Positions 46,427 through 54,230 of a stretch of DNA of 64,000 nt are shown one piece after another. The notes under the pieces were generated by a model that was given only the letters and a program-made list of their open reading frames with translations, was not told the origin of the DNA and made no database searches. The translations under genes and the position numbers were made by a program. Each line of letters starts with the position of its first letter. The stretch's first letter is position 1. Source of the stretch: Streptomyces sp. 378 (GTDB lineage: Bacteria > Actinomycetota > Actinomycetes > Streptomycetales > Streptomycetaceae); the NCBI RefSeq assembly GCF_030124145.1, contig NZ_JASKMS010000005.1, positions 268,021 through 332,020 of the forward strand, given 5' to 3'.

Positions 46427-47011
46427 TCAGGGCTTAGGTCCGCCGAAGCCGGGGCCGGCGCCAGGACCTGGGACCGGGCCGGGTCCGCCCAGACCGCGCA
46501 GACGTTCCAGCTCGCGGCGGTCCCGCTTCGTCGGGCGGCCCGCGCCGCGGTCGCGGATGCCGGCCGGTGCGACGGCCTCGCGGGGCGGGGGCGGCGGGGA
46601 GTTGTCGATGTAGCACTGGGCGGCCACGGGGGCCCCGACCCGCTTGCGGATCAACCGTGTGACGACGACGACCCGCTCGTGCCCCTCGTGCCGTAGACGT
46701 ACCTCGTCACCGACGCGGACGGCGTGTGCGGGCTTCACGCGCTCGCCGTTGACCCGGACGTGGCCGCCCCGGCAGGCGGTCGCTCCCATGGAGCGGGTCT
46801 TCACGAGGCGGACGGACCAGATCCAGCTGTCGACGCGCACGGTCGTGACGCCCTGCGGGCCCGCGGCCTCGGCCGCGGCGATCGCCGCGGCGACCTTGGG
46901 ATCCAGGGGCTTGGTGTCGCTGTCGCCGGTGCCGCCTGCGGCCTCGGGGGACTCGGGCGTCGACCCCTCGGGCCCGTCCGTCCTCTCGTACTCCGCACCT
47001 TGAGAAGCCAT
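46427..47011 (-). CDS. S4 domain RNA-binding protein (Hsp15-like)
   Basis: A 194-aa protein with a central S4 RNA-binding domain (about residues 58-120): VRVDSWIWSVRLVKTRS, then GGHVRVNGERVKPAHAVRVG, as in the heat-shock ribosome-rescue factor Hsp15, which recognises stalled 50S subunits. The N-terminus has an acidic, Gly/Ser-rich extension and the C-terminus a basic, then Gly/Pro-rich tail, both common in actinobacterial versions. It is divergent from the ArsR-type gene. Confidence 0.87.
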   Translation of the reverse strand: MASQGAEYERTDGPEGSTPESPEAAGGTGDSDTKPLDPKVAAAIAAAEAAGPQGVTTVRVDSWIWSVRLVKTRSMGATACRGGHVRVNGERVKPAHAVRVGDEVRLRHEGHERVVVVTRLIRKRVGAPVAAQCYIDNSPPPPPREAVAPAGIRDRGAGRPTKRDRRELERLRGLGGPGPVPGPGAGPGFGGPKP

Positions 47012-47073
47012 GTCTCCGACCCTAGCTCTCCGGGGCGCCTTGCCGGGCGGAATATCGCCCTGCGAACCGAGCC

Positions 47074-47106
47074 TGCCAAACTAGTTTTGCAAAAACTCTT
47101 TTGGCA
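47074..47106. promoter_or_regulatory. Extended palindromic operator of the ArsR-type regulator
   Basis: A 33-bp near-palindrome centred on TTTTGCAAAA (47085-47094), with outer arms TGCCAAA (47074-47080) and TTTGGCA (47100-47106). It is conspicuously AT-rich in this genome and 28 bp upstream of the regulator start, consistent with autoregulation by a winged-helix dimer. Confidence 0.82.
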
Positions 47107-47134
47107 ACTGCCCCGGGCGACCTACCCTCCCGGC

Positions 47135-47806
47135 ATGGACAGCGACGAGCACAAGCGCGTACTCGATCCCGAGCAGGACACCGCCGCCCTGAAGGCCCTC
47201 ACCCACCCTCTGCGCATCCAGTTGCTCGGGCTGCTGCGGCAGGACGGGCCCGCCACGGCGAGTGAGCTGGCCGCGCGGACGGGGGAGTCGTCGGCGTCGG
47301 CCAGCTATCACCTGCGGGTGCTGGCGAAGTACGCGTTCATCACCGAGGCCGAGCACCGCGACGGCCGGGAGCGGCGCTGGCGGGCCGTACACACGGTGAC
47401 CTCCTGGAGCAACGAGACGATGGAGTCCACCGCGGCGGGCCGGGCCTTCGTCAGCCTGGCGCGGCGGCGGCAGATCGAGCACCTGGAGAGGTCCCTGGCC
47501 CGGCACGAGGTGGACATGGCCGCCGGGCGGCTCGGCCAGGAATGGGTGGAGCCGTCCGGGATCAGCGACCTCATGCCCCGTCTGACGGCCGAGTCGCTCA
47601 CCGAGCTCTTCGGTACCGTCTCGGCGAAGCTGGAGGAGCTGACGGTCCGGGACGCGGACGATCCGCGCGCCGAGCAGGTCGTGTTCCTCGCCGCCGGACT
47701 GCCGCTCGCGGCGCACGGCCCCACGGGTTTGGGTCCCAGGGACGCCGAGGTGACTGAGAACCCCGAGGCCGTCGAGAGCGGCGAGGCCGAGAACCCCGAG
47801 GCTTAG
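47135..47806 (+). CDS. ArsR-type winged-helix transcriptional regulator
   Basis: A 223-aa regulator with an N-terminal winged helix (about residues 15-95): LKALTHPLRIQLLGLLRQDG, SELAARTGESSASASYHLRV and GRERRWRAV for the wing. The C-terminal half is helical, with an acidic tail that repeats ENPEA. In Streptomyces such proteins usually sit next to an MFS efflux gene and repress it; here only the transporter's tail remains. The palindrome upstream is its likely operator. The ligand is unknown and there is no metal-binding Cys motif. Confidence 0.88.
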   Translation: MDSDEHKRVLDPEQDTAALKALTHPLRIQLLGLLRQDGPATASELAARTGESSASASYHLRVLAKYAFITEAEHRDGRERRWRAVHTVTSWSNETMESTAAGRAFVSLARRRQIEHLERSLARHEVDMAAGRLGQEWVEPSGISDLMPRLTAESLTELFGTVSAKLEELTVRDADDPRAEQVVFLAAGLPLAAHGPTGLGPRDAEVTENPEAVESGEAENPEA

Positions 47807-47817
47807 AACGGGGCGGC

Positions 47818-48066
47818 GTGCCCCAACGCGAACGACCTGCTGCACCGCAGGTCGCCGGTGCGGGGCGTGCCACCGCTCTGTCCGTCCAGTCCCTCGCCCA
47901 GCAACTGGTCGGCGCGCTCACGGGCCTGGCCGTCGGGGTGCTGCGCCCGGGCCCGTCGCCCTGGCTGCTCACGGGTGCCGTACTGCTGTCCGGGGCCCTG
48001 CTCTGGCTGCGCCGGAGCGACGCACCCCGGATCGACGAAGGGCCCGTGCGGGCCACCGGCGTCTGA
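47818..48066 (+). pseudogene. Remnant of an MFS transporter (C-terminal end only)
   Basis: An 82-codon frame whose product, from about residue 17, reads ATALSVQSLAQQLVGALTGL, then a loop and a second hydrophobic segment (WLLTGAVLLSGALLWLR), resembling the last two helices of a major-facilitator transporter. The first ten helices are missing. It follows the ArsR-type regulator by 11 bp, the place where a regulated MFS gene would be expected, so most of that gene was probably deleted. A very small membrane protein translated from GTG at 47818 cannot be excluded. Confidence 0.65.
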
Positions 48067-48150
48067 GGCGGCGCAGCGGCGTGTCCGGGCCGCTCCCGGT
48101 GATCTCGCCCCGGTGCCGACTCTGCTCCCACCTGCGCCTACCGTGGAGTG

Positions 48151-48855
48151 ATGGATGCGAGCGGCCTTCCCCTCCTCGACCGGCGGATCGCGGACTGCCG
48201 GGCCTGCCCGCGGCTGGTGTCCTGGCGCGAGGAGGTGGCCCGCGCCAAACGAGCCGCCTTCGCGGACTGGACGTACTGGGGCCGGCCGGTGCCCGGCTTC
48301 GGGCCCGCGGACGCCCGGCTGCTGATCGTGGGGCTCGCTCCCGCGGCCCACGGCGGCAACCGCACCGGCCGGATGTTCACCGGCGACCGCTCCGGGGACG
48401 TTCTCTTCGAGGCGCTGTACGACGTCGGTCTCGCCTCCCAGCCGACCGCCGTGCACGCCCAGGACGGTCTGGAACTGTACGGCGTGCGCGTCACCTCGCC
48501 CGTGCACTGTGCCCCGCCCGCCAACAAGCCCACCCCCGAGGAGCGGAACACCTGCCGTCCCTGGCTCGTGCGGGAACTGCGGCTGCTGCGGCCGACGCTG
48601 CGGGCCGTGGTCGTGCTCGGCGGCTTCGGCTGGCAGGCCGCGCTGCCCGCGTTCGCCGAGGCCGGCTGGCCCGTGCCCCGGCCGCGTCCGGTCTTCGCCC
48701 ACGGCGCCCGGTACCACCTCGACGGCCTGGAGCTGTTCGGCTGCTTCCACGTCAGTCAGCGCAACACCTTCACCGGTCGGCTCACTCCCGCCATGCTGCG
48801 GGACGTCCTGCGGACGGCCGGGCGGGCGGCGGGGCTGCCGACCGAAGGCGGCTAG
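48151..48855 (+). CDS. Family 5 uracil-DNA glycosylase (UdgB-like, iron-sulphur)
   Basis: A 234-aa uracil-DNA glycosylase that removes uracil from DNA. Motif 1 [19 protein letters not shown] is the family 5 signature, and motif 3 [13 protein letters not shown] is close to the usual [13 protein letters not shown]. Four cysteines suited to a [4Fe-4S] cluster are visible: Cys16 and Cys19 (DCRACPRL), and one each in VHCAPP and NTCRPW. The start could also be the GTG one codon upstream. Its stop codon overlaps the end of the transposase remnant on the other strand. Confidence 0.92.
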   Translation: MDASGLPLLDRRIADCRACPRLVSWREEVARAKRAAFADWTYWGRPVPGFGPADARLLIVGLAPAAHGGNRTGRMFTGDRSGDVLFEALYDVGLASQPTAVHAQDGLELYGVRVTSPVHCAPPANKPTPEERNTCRPWLVRELRLLRPTLRAVVVLGGFGWQAALPAFAEAGWPVPRPRPVFAHGARYHLDGLELFGCFHVSQRNTFTGRLTPAMLRDVLRTAGRAAGLPTEGG

Positions 48856-48967
48856 CTGTATTGACCTGGAGCGTTGTTCACGCGGCTGATGGGTGGGTGG
48901 CCGCCGAGTGCGGTGTGGCAGCGGTGGTGGTCGTAGGTGTGCAGGAAGTCTGACAGGGCGGCGGTGC
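48852..48967 (-). pseudogene. C-terminal remnant of an IS481-type transposase
   Basis: The minus strand encodes ALSDFLHTYDHHRCHTALGG followed by [14 protein letters not shown] and a stop. This is the typical end of IS481-type DDE transposases, which close with HTALGGxPPIxRV. Only about 37 codons remain; the catalytic core is gone. Its 5' side joins the truncated carbonic-anhydrase gene and its 3' side runs into the uracil-DNA glycosylase stop codon, with no terminal repeat recognised. Confidence 0.8.
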
Positions 48968-49136
48968 GTTCTCCATGACCACGACGTCCGACCGGGCCCG
49001 CACTCCCGTCCTCCGCGGTGAGCACGGCCCCGTGCAGCACCCGGCCGTGCTCACCGAGGACGACGGCCCCGCACAGGGCGGCCGTCGGGGCGGCGTACGC
49101 GGACTCGGGGACGACGCCCGTGTGCTCGATCAGCAG
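48968..49136 (-). pseudogene. Truncated, frameshifted gamma-carbonic-anhydrase-like gene (5' part)
   Basis: On the minus strand the frame reads VVPESAYAAPTAALCGAVVL, then a stretch ending GAVLTAEDG, the N-terminal pattern of left-handed beta-helix gamma carbonic anhydrases. After GPVG a one-base shift is needed to continue into VVVMEN, the next conserved piece of the family. There the similarity stops at the transposase remnant. No usable start codon remains in frame after GAGGAG. It lies just downstream of ridA on the same strand and was probably its operon partner. Confidence 0.7.
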
Positions 49137-49146
49137 GGGACTCTCC

Positions 49147-49560
49147 TCAAGAGGACGACCCCTCGGGCACGACGGCGGTCGCGGTGATCTCCACCAGTTG
49201 TCCCGTGTACCCCAGACACGCCACGCCGATCAGCGTCGACGAGTGCGGACCCGCACTGAGGCCGGACGCCTCGACCACACTCCACACGGCGGACAGCACG
49301 GCCGGTTCACCGCTCACCACGTACACCTCGGTCGCCACGACGTGCGCCAGATCGCTGCCGACGGCGGCCAGTTGCTCCCGCAGGTTGTCGATGACCTGCT
49401 CGGCCTGCCGCACCGGATCTCCGGCCCCGACGAGCGAGCCGTCGGGGCCCAGCGGTACGGACCCGGCGAGGAACGCCAGCCGTGTGCCGGCCTCCACCAC
49501 GGACACATGGGAGTAGGCGGGCGGCGGGAAGAGGCTCGGCACGGTGACGCGGCGGATCAC
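49147..49560 (-). CDS. RidA family protein
   Basis: A 137-aa YjgF/YER057c/UK114-type protein. RidA members hydrolyse reactive enamine/imine intermediates such as 2-aminoacrylate. Conserved features are YSHVSVVEAG near the N-terminus, LAGSVPLGPDG, QAEQVIDNLREQLAAVGSDL, and the late VEITATAVVP. The key arginine usually found near residue 105 (as in RxxVEV) is not evident: GVACLGYTGQLVEI has no Arg at the expected place, so this may be a non-deaminase subgroup. It starts with GTG after GGAG. Confidence 0.85.
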   Translation of the reverse strand: MIRRVTVPSLFPPPAYSHVSVVEAGTRLAFLAGSVPLGPDGSLVGAGDPVRQAEQVIDNLREQLAAVGSDLAHVVATEVYVVSGEPAVLSAVWSVVEASGLSAGPHSSTLIGVACLGYTGQLVEITATAVVPEGSSS

Positions 49561-49705
49561 GTGAGGTCTCCGATCTGCGGGCGGCGACAGGACAACCCAC
49601 CGATCATGAGGGGCCCGGCACGCGCCCGCACAGGTATTTCGGTTCCCGGCGGCCGGGCCGTCCCCCTACGCTGCACCCGGATCCACGCCTGCCCAGGAGC
49701 CCACC

Positions 49706-50488
49706 GTGCCCGTGCCCGTCCCGGACCGCACGTTCCTCGACACCACCGCCGACCGCCTCGCCGCTCTGCCCGCCGTGGAAGCCGTCACCCTCGGCGGCTC
49801 CCGTGCCCAGGGCACCGAACGGCCCGACAGCGACTGGGACCTGGCGGTCTACTACCGCGGTGTCTTCGACCCGGCCGATCTCCGCGCGGTCGGCTGGGAG
49901 GGCGAGGTCTGCGAGATCGGCGCCTGGGGCGGTGGCGTCTTCAACGGAGGCGCCTGGCTGACGATCGAGGGCCGCCGCGTGGACGTCCACTACCGCGATC
50001 TGGACGTGGTCGCACACGAGGTGGCCGAGGCTGAGCAGGGCCGTTTCCGCGTCGAGCCGCTGATGTTCCACTTGGCGGGCATCCCGACGTACCTGCTCGT
50101 CGCCGAACTCGCCATCAACGAGGTGCTGCGCGGCGACCTGCCCCGTCCGGGCGCCTATCCGCCGGCACTGCGGGCGAGCGCCCCGGCGCGCTGGCACGGC
50201 ATGGCCACGGCGACCCTCTCCTACGCCAAGGCCGGACACGCTCCCAGGGGCGCCGTCACACAGGTCGCGGGGGCGATCGCCCTGGCCGCGACACAGACGG
50301 CGCACGCCGTGCTGGCGGCGCGCGGAGAATGGGTCACCAACGACAAGGGGCTGCTGGCCCGCGCGGGGCTGGGGGAGGTGGACGCGATCCTGCGCGCCCT
50401 CACGGAGGATCCGGCCGCACTCGCCAGGACCGTCACCGACGCCGAGGAACTCCTCGCCCGGGCCGTGACCGCCGTCACCGCCGGGTGA
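49706..50488 (+). CDS. Nucleotidyltransferase (Pol beta/KNTase superfamily)
   Basis: A 260-aa protein with the nucleotidyltransferase core TLGGSRAQGTERPDSDWDLA (residues 28-47): the GGSRAxG helix turn and the paired Asp residues that bind metal. A third Asp is in RRVDVHYRD. The rest is helical, like aminoglycoside or small-molecule nucleotidyltransferases with a DUF4037-like C-terminal domain. The substrate is unknown. The GTG start follows AGGAG. Its end overlaps the convergent expansin gene by 14 bp. Confidence 0.85.
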   Translation: MPVPVPDRTFLDTTADRLAALPAVEAVTLGGSRAQGTERPDSDWDLAVYYRGVFDPADLRAVGWEGEVCEIGAWGGGVFNGGAWLTIEGRRVDVHYRDLDVVAHEVAEAEQGRFRVEPLMFHLAGIPTYLLVAELAINEVLRGDLPRPGAYPPALRASAPARWHGMATATLSYAKAGHAPRGAVTQVAGAIALAATQTAHAVLAARGEWVTNDKGLLARAGLGEVDAILRALTEDPAALARTVTDAEELLARAVTAVTAG

Positions 50489-51428
50489 ACTGGACACGGG
50501 TCGGCTGGACGACGTCCGGGCGCAGCGCGATGCCGTCGACGGTGAGCTGTTCGCCGTAGATGTCGGTGAGCCTGAGGGGGCCGCCACAGCCGGTGCCGTC
50601 GGGGGAGAGGAAGTAGTTGTACTCGGTGCGCGTCAGCCGGCTCCAGCCGCTGCCGGTCCTGACCTCCAGCCGGGCCAGCGGATTGCGGTGGCCGAGTGCC
50701 TGGATGCCGCACCAGTGGCTGCTGGAGCCGGTCTTGTAGCGGATCGAGAGCGTCTCTGACGTGCCGGGGCTCAGCAGACTCCAGGTGACGGGTATCCGGC
50801 CCGCGGAGAGACCGGCGAGCTTCGCGAAGGCCTCCTTGCTGAGGTCGAGCTGGCCGGGGGCGCAGGGCAGCGGGCACTCGTTGGTGACACGGACGGTGAC
50901 GGAGGCGCCACTCGCCGCGCGGACCAGGATGTACGCCCCGCACGCCCGGGACGTCTCGTAGTCGGTGTGGTTCATCGCCGCGACCATCAGGTCGGGGCTC
51001 GGGCCGTACAGACAGGCGCCGTCACCGTCCTTGGCGTCGTAGTGGGTGGCGACGCCGTCGTAGTCGGTCCCGGGCCTGATCCGGCCTGCCAGGGGCGCCG
51101 TGCCGGACGCCGGACGCGGGGCGGAGGACTTGGTGGCGGCGGGCGAGGGCCGCGCCGACGCGGTGGTCGGAGCGGGCGCCGGGGTGGAGGAGGCCGAGGC
51201 GGACGGGGAGGCCGTCGAGTGCTTCGGCGCCGGGGGCGTGGGCCCGTCGCTCGTCGGCGGGGCGCTCGGCCGGGTGCTGCCGGTCGCCGTCCGCACCGTC
51301 TCCGGTTCGCCGCCGGGGCGCAGGGCGATCACCAGGGACACGAGCAGCCCTGCGGCTGCCACGGCGACGGCCCAGACGAGGGCCGTGCGCCGCTTGCGGA
51401 GGGGACGGCGGTGGGATGCGGATGCCAC
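50475..51428 (-). CDS. Expansin-like (EXLX1-type) cell-wall-loosening protein
   Basis: A 317-aa protein with a basic N-terminus and one membrane segment (TALVWAVAVAAAGLLVSLVI), a Ser/Pro/Thr-rich linker of about 65 residues, and an expansin-like pair of domains. The double-psi beta-barrel begins GVATHYDAKDGDGACLYG and includes VRVTNECPLPCAPGQLDLS, where the Asp of QLDLS is the conserved expansin residue; the second domain is the cellulose/peptidoglycan-binding one. It is probably membrane-tethered outside the cell and disrupts polysaccharide packing without hydrolysis. The GTG start has AAGGA. Confidence 0.87.
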   Translation of the reverse strand: MASASHRRPLRKRRTALVWAVAVAAAGLLVSLVIALRPGGEPETVRTATGSTRPSAPPTSDGPTPPAPKHSTASPSASASSTPAPAPTTASARPSPAATKSSAPRPASGTAPLAGRIRPGTDYDGVATHYDAKDGDGACLYGPSPDLMVAAMNHTDYETSRACGAYILVRAASGASVTVRVTNECPLPCAPGQLDLSKEAFAKLAGLSAGRIPVTWSLLSPGTSETLSIRYKTGSSSHWCGIQALGHRNPLARLEVRTGSGWSRLTRTEYNYFLSPDGTGCGGPLRLTDIYGEQLTVDGIALRPDVVQPTRVQFTRR

Positions 51429-51679
51429 GGATCAGTCCTTCGGGTCCTTGCGTGGTTCGGGAGAACGCGCGCTCACGACTCACCAGTGGCCGCCGGGCCC
51501 GGAAAGGTTGCCGGGGCCGGCTCTTGATTGCGTACATAAAGAACGCCGGTTTCGAGCCGCCCGACACGTTCCGGAAACCTATCCTCCAGGAACCCCGCCT
51601 ACCGTGGGCAGCCACACCCCGCCCCGGCCACCGTCGCCCGAAGGCTCACCCCTGCCCTCGTCGAGACGACAGGAGCCCC

Positions 51680-53572
51680 GTGTCCCGCCGCATCACCCCG
51701 CACCTTCCGCCCTGGCTCGCGCACGCCCTGCGCGCTCAGCGGGGGCCCGTGCCCTGGAGCGCGGTGACGCGGGGTGCCCTGTCCGCCGGGCCCTTGCTGC
51801 TCCTGGCCGTCCGGACCGGCCTCGTCTCCCTCGGTGTCGTCGCCGCCGTCGCCGCCATGCTCGCCGGCATCAACGACCGGCCCGGGAGCCGGCGCGTCTC
51901 GGTCAAGCGGATCGGAGTACCCGCCCTGGGCGGTGCGGCGGGAGTCGTGATCGGGACGTACACCGGGCAGGGGACCGGGGCGGTCGTGCTCACCGTCGTG
52001 CTCACCGCCGTCGGGCTGGTCGCCGGGGGGATGAGCGCCGTCGGGCCCGTGGCGTCCGCCGTCGGGACACAGCTGCTCGTCGGCGCCGCCATCGGCGCCG
52101 GGATGCCCCTGCCGGAGCCCGGGTGGGAGCGGGCGCTCGCCTACCTCGCCGGAGCGGGATGGCTGCTCGTGCTGCGGCTCGTCCTGCCCACGCCCGGCTC
52201 CCTGGCCGGTGACTTCCGCTTCGACGGGGAGCGGGAGGCCGTCGCCGGTGTCTACGAGGCCGTCGCCGAACTGCTCGACGCCGCTGGAGGGCCGGACGCC
52301 ATCCGCCGCCGGGCCGCGCTGACCGCCGCCCTCGACCACGCCCAGGACGCCCTCGCCGGGCCCCGGCTGCGGAGGTACGCCTCCTCCTCCACCGAGCGGC
52401 GGCTGCACGCGCAGTACGCCGCCGCCCTGCCCCTCGCCGAGGCCGCCACCGCGCTCGCCTGGGCCGAGGAGACCGTCGCCGAGCGGGCCTCCGAAGGCCC
52501 CCGGCGGCTCGCCGCCGCCGTACGCGGCAACACCCACACCGGGCCGCTGCCCGCCCCCTCCCGTGCGGCGCCCGCCCTGCGCGCCCTCGACGACGCCCTC
52601 CTGCACGCCGCAGAGGTGTTCGACCAGGGCGGGGGCGGCGATCTGCACACCCGGCCCCGCAGCGCCGGGGACCGGCTGCGCGCCGCCCTCGGCAGTGCCG
52701 GACGTGAGTACGGGCTGCGCGTCGCCCTCTGCTTCGGGGCCAGCGCGGCGGTCGCCCAGGCCCTGCACCGGAGCCAGTGGTACGGGCAGCACGAGCACTG
52801 GTACTGGCTGCCCGCCACGGCCGTGTTCCTCGTCAAGCCCGACCTGGGGCCGCTGGCCTCGCGGGTGCTGAACCGGGCCGCCGGGACCGTCCTCGGGGCG
52901 CTGCTCTTCGCCGGGTTCGCCGCCGTCCTGCCCCGCCCGGAAGGGCTCATCGCACTCGTCGCCCTCAGCGGCGCGCTCATCCCCGTCGCCACCCGGCACT
53001 TCGCCGCCCAGACGGCCGTCGTCACCGTCCTCGTCCTCGCGCTCGTCATGGTCGGTGGCGAGCCCCAGGCCTCCGCCGGCCGGATCGGAGAGACGCTGCT
53101 GGCCTGCGCGATCGTGCTGATCGCCGGGCACCTGCCCATGCCCGGCCAGCGCGGCGGGGGAGTGCGGGCCCGGCTCAGCACGGCGAGCGAGGCCGCCTAC
53201 GCCTACCTCACGCACGTTCTGGACGAGGCCGACGCCCCGCGCGTCGGGACCTCGGGCACCCCGTCCGATCACCGCGCCACCCGCTGGACGCTGCGCCGCG
53301 AGGCCTATCGCACCCTCGCCGAGGCCCGTTCGGCCATCTCTCTCGCCGCGCACGAACTCCCCGCACTCGCCCGGCACACCGAGGGCGCGGACGAGGTCGC
53401 CCGCCTCCTCGAACGCCTCGTCGACACCACGACCGCCTGTGCCGTGCACCTCGACGACACGGGTCGCATCGGGCCCCACCACAAGGAACGCCTCACGGCA
53501 GTCCTCGCCGAACTCGCCGGGCGGGGAGAACGGGTGGGGCTACGGCCGCCCCGGACGCCCCTCGCCGGATAG
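51680..53572 (+). CDS. FUSC family inner-membrane protein
   Basis: A 630-aa membrane protein with two hydrophobic bundles: six short segments in the first 190 residues (for example LLLLAVRTGLVSLGVVAAVA) and a second set at about residues 345-480, separated by a cytoplasmic helical domain. WYWLPATAVFLVKPDLGPLASRVLNRAAGT is represented here by WLPATAVFLVKPDLGPL and RAAGTVLGALL, the FUSC/aromatic-acid exporter signature. It probably exports an organic acid or similar compound. The GTG at 51680 has AGGAG ahead. Confidence 0.87.
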   Translation: MSRRITPHLPPWLAHALRAQRGPVPWSAVTRGALSAGPLLLLAVRTGLVSLGVVAAVAAMLAGINDRPGSRRVSVKRIGVPALGGAAGVVIGTYTGQGTGAVVLTVVLTAVGLVAGGMSAVGPVASAVGTQLLVGAAIGAGMPLPEPGWERALAYLAGAGWLLVLRLVLPTPGSLAGDFRFDGEREAVAGVYEAVAELLDAAGGPDAIRRRAALTAALDHAQDALAGPRLRRYASSSTERRLHAQYAAALPLAEAATALAWAEETVAERASEGPRRLAAAVRGNTHTGPLPAPSRAAPALRALDDALLHAAEVFDQGGGGDLHTRPRSAGDRLRAALGSAGREYGLRVALCFGASAAVAQALHRSQWYGQHEHWYWLPATAVFLVKPDLGPLASRVLNRAAGTVLGALLFAGFAAVLPRPEGLIALVALSGALIPVATRHFAAQTAVVTVLVLALVMVGGEPQASAGRIGETLLACAIVLIAGHLPMPGQRGGGVRARLSTASEAAYAYLTHVLDEADAPRVGTSGTPSDHRATRWTLRREAYRTLAEARSAISLAAHELPALARHTEGADEVARLLERLVDTTTACAVHLDDTGRIGPHHKERLTAVLAELAGRGERVGLRPPRTPLAG

Positions 53573-54230
53573 CGCGCCCGCCCGCGGGACCGCCCCCGGG
53601 CTGGGATCCGCCCCCCGGGCCGGGGCCCCTGCGGGCCGGGGTCCGCCACCCGGGCCGGGGTCCGCTTCCCCGCGCCTGCCCGCGGGACCGCCCCTGTGGC
53701 CGGGGTCCGCCCCCAGGGCCGGGACCACCCCACTGGCCGGGGCTCACCCCCGGGCCGGAGTCCGTCCCACTGGCCGGGGACCGAACCCGGGCCCGGTCTG
53801 GGTCCGCCACCCCAGGGCTGGGATCCGCCCCTGGGCCGGGACCACCCCACTGGCCGGGGCTCACCCCCGGGCCGGAGTCCGTCCCACTGGCCGGGGACCG
53901 AACCCGGGCCCGGTCTGGGTCCGCCACCCCAGGGCTGGGATCCGCCCCTGGGCCGGGACCACCCCACTGGCCGGGGCTCACCCCCGGGCCGGAGTCCGTC
54001 CCACTGGCCGGGGACCGAACCCGGGCTGGGATCCGCCCCCGGGCTGGGACCACCCCTCGGGCTGGGCCCCCCGAGCCGGGACCGCCCCCCGGGTTGGGAT
54101 CCGCCCCTCAGGCCGGGACCGCCCCCCGGGTTGGGATCCGCCCCTCGGGCCGGGGACCGCCCCGGGCTGGGATCCGCCCCCGGGCCGGGATCCGCCCCCG
54201 GGCCCGGATCGCTCCGGCAGCGGTGGCGTG
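53573..54230. repeat. Intergenic minisatellite: 117-bp units plus shorter GGGATCCGCCCC-type units
   Basis: Between two convergent genes lie about 660 bp of low-complexity GC-rich sequence. The block ACCACCCCACTGGCCGGGG recurs at 53724, 53841 and 53958, an exact 117-bp period with near-identical units. On either side are degenerate units built on GGGNTGGGATCCGCCCC. Because it has few stop codons, long Gly/Pro/Arg-rich frames are open on both strands, but they have no ribosome site or motif and I do not call them genes. Confidence 0.92.

Noticed and set aside
48852..49040. A 62-aa ORF combining anhydrase and transposase fragments
   Set aside because: It is open only because two remnants happen to share a frame after the deletion. 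Each half has a different family origin and there is no ribosome site.
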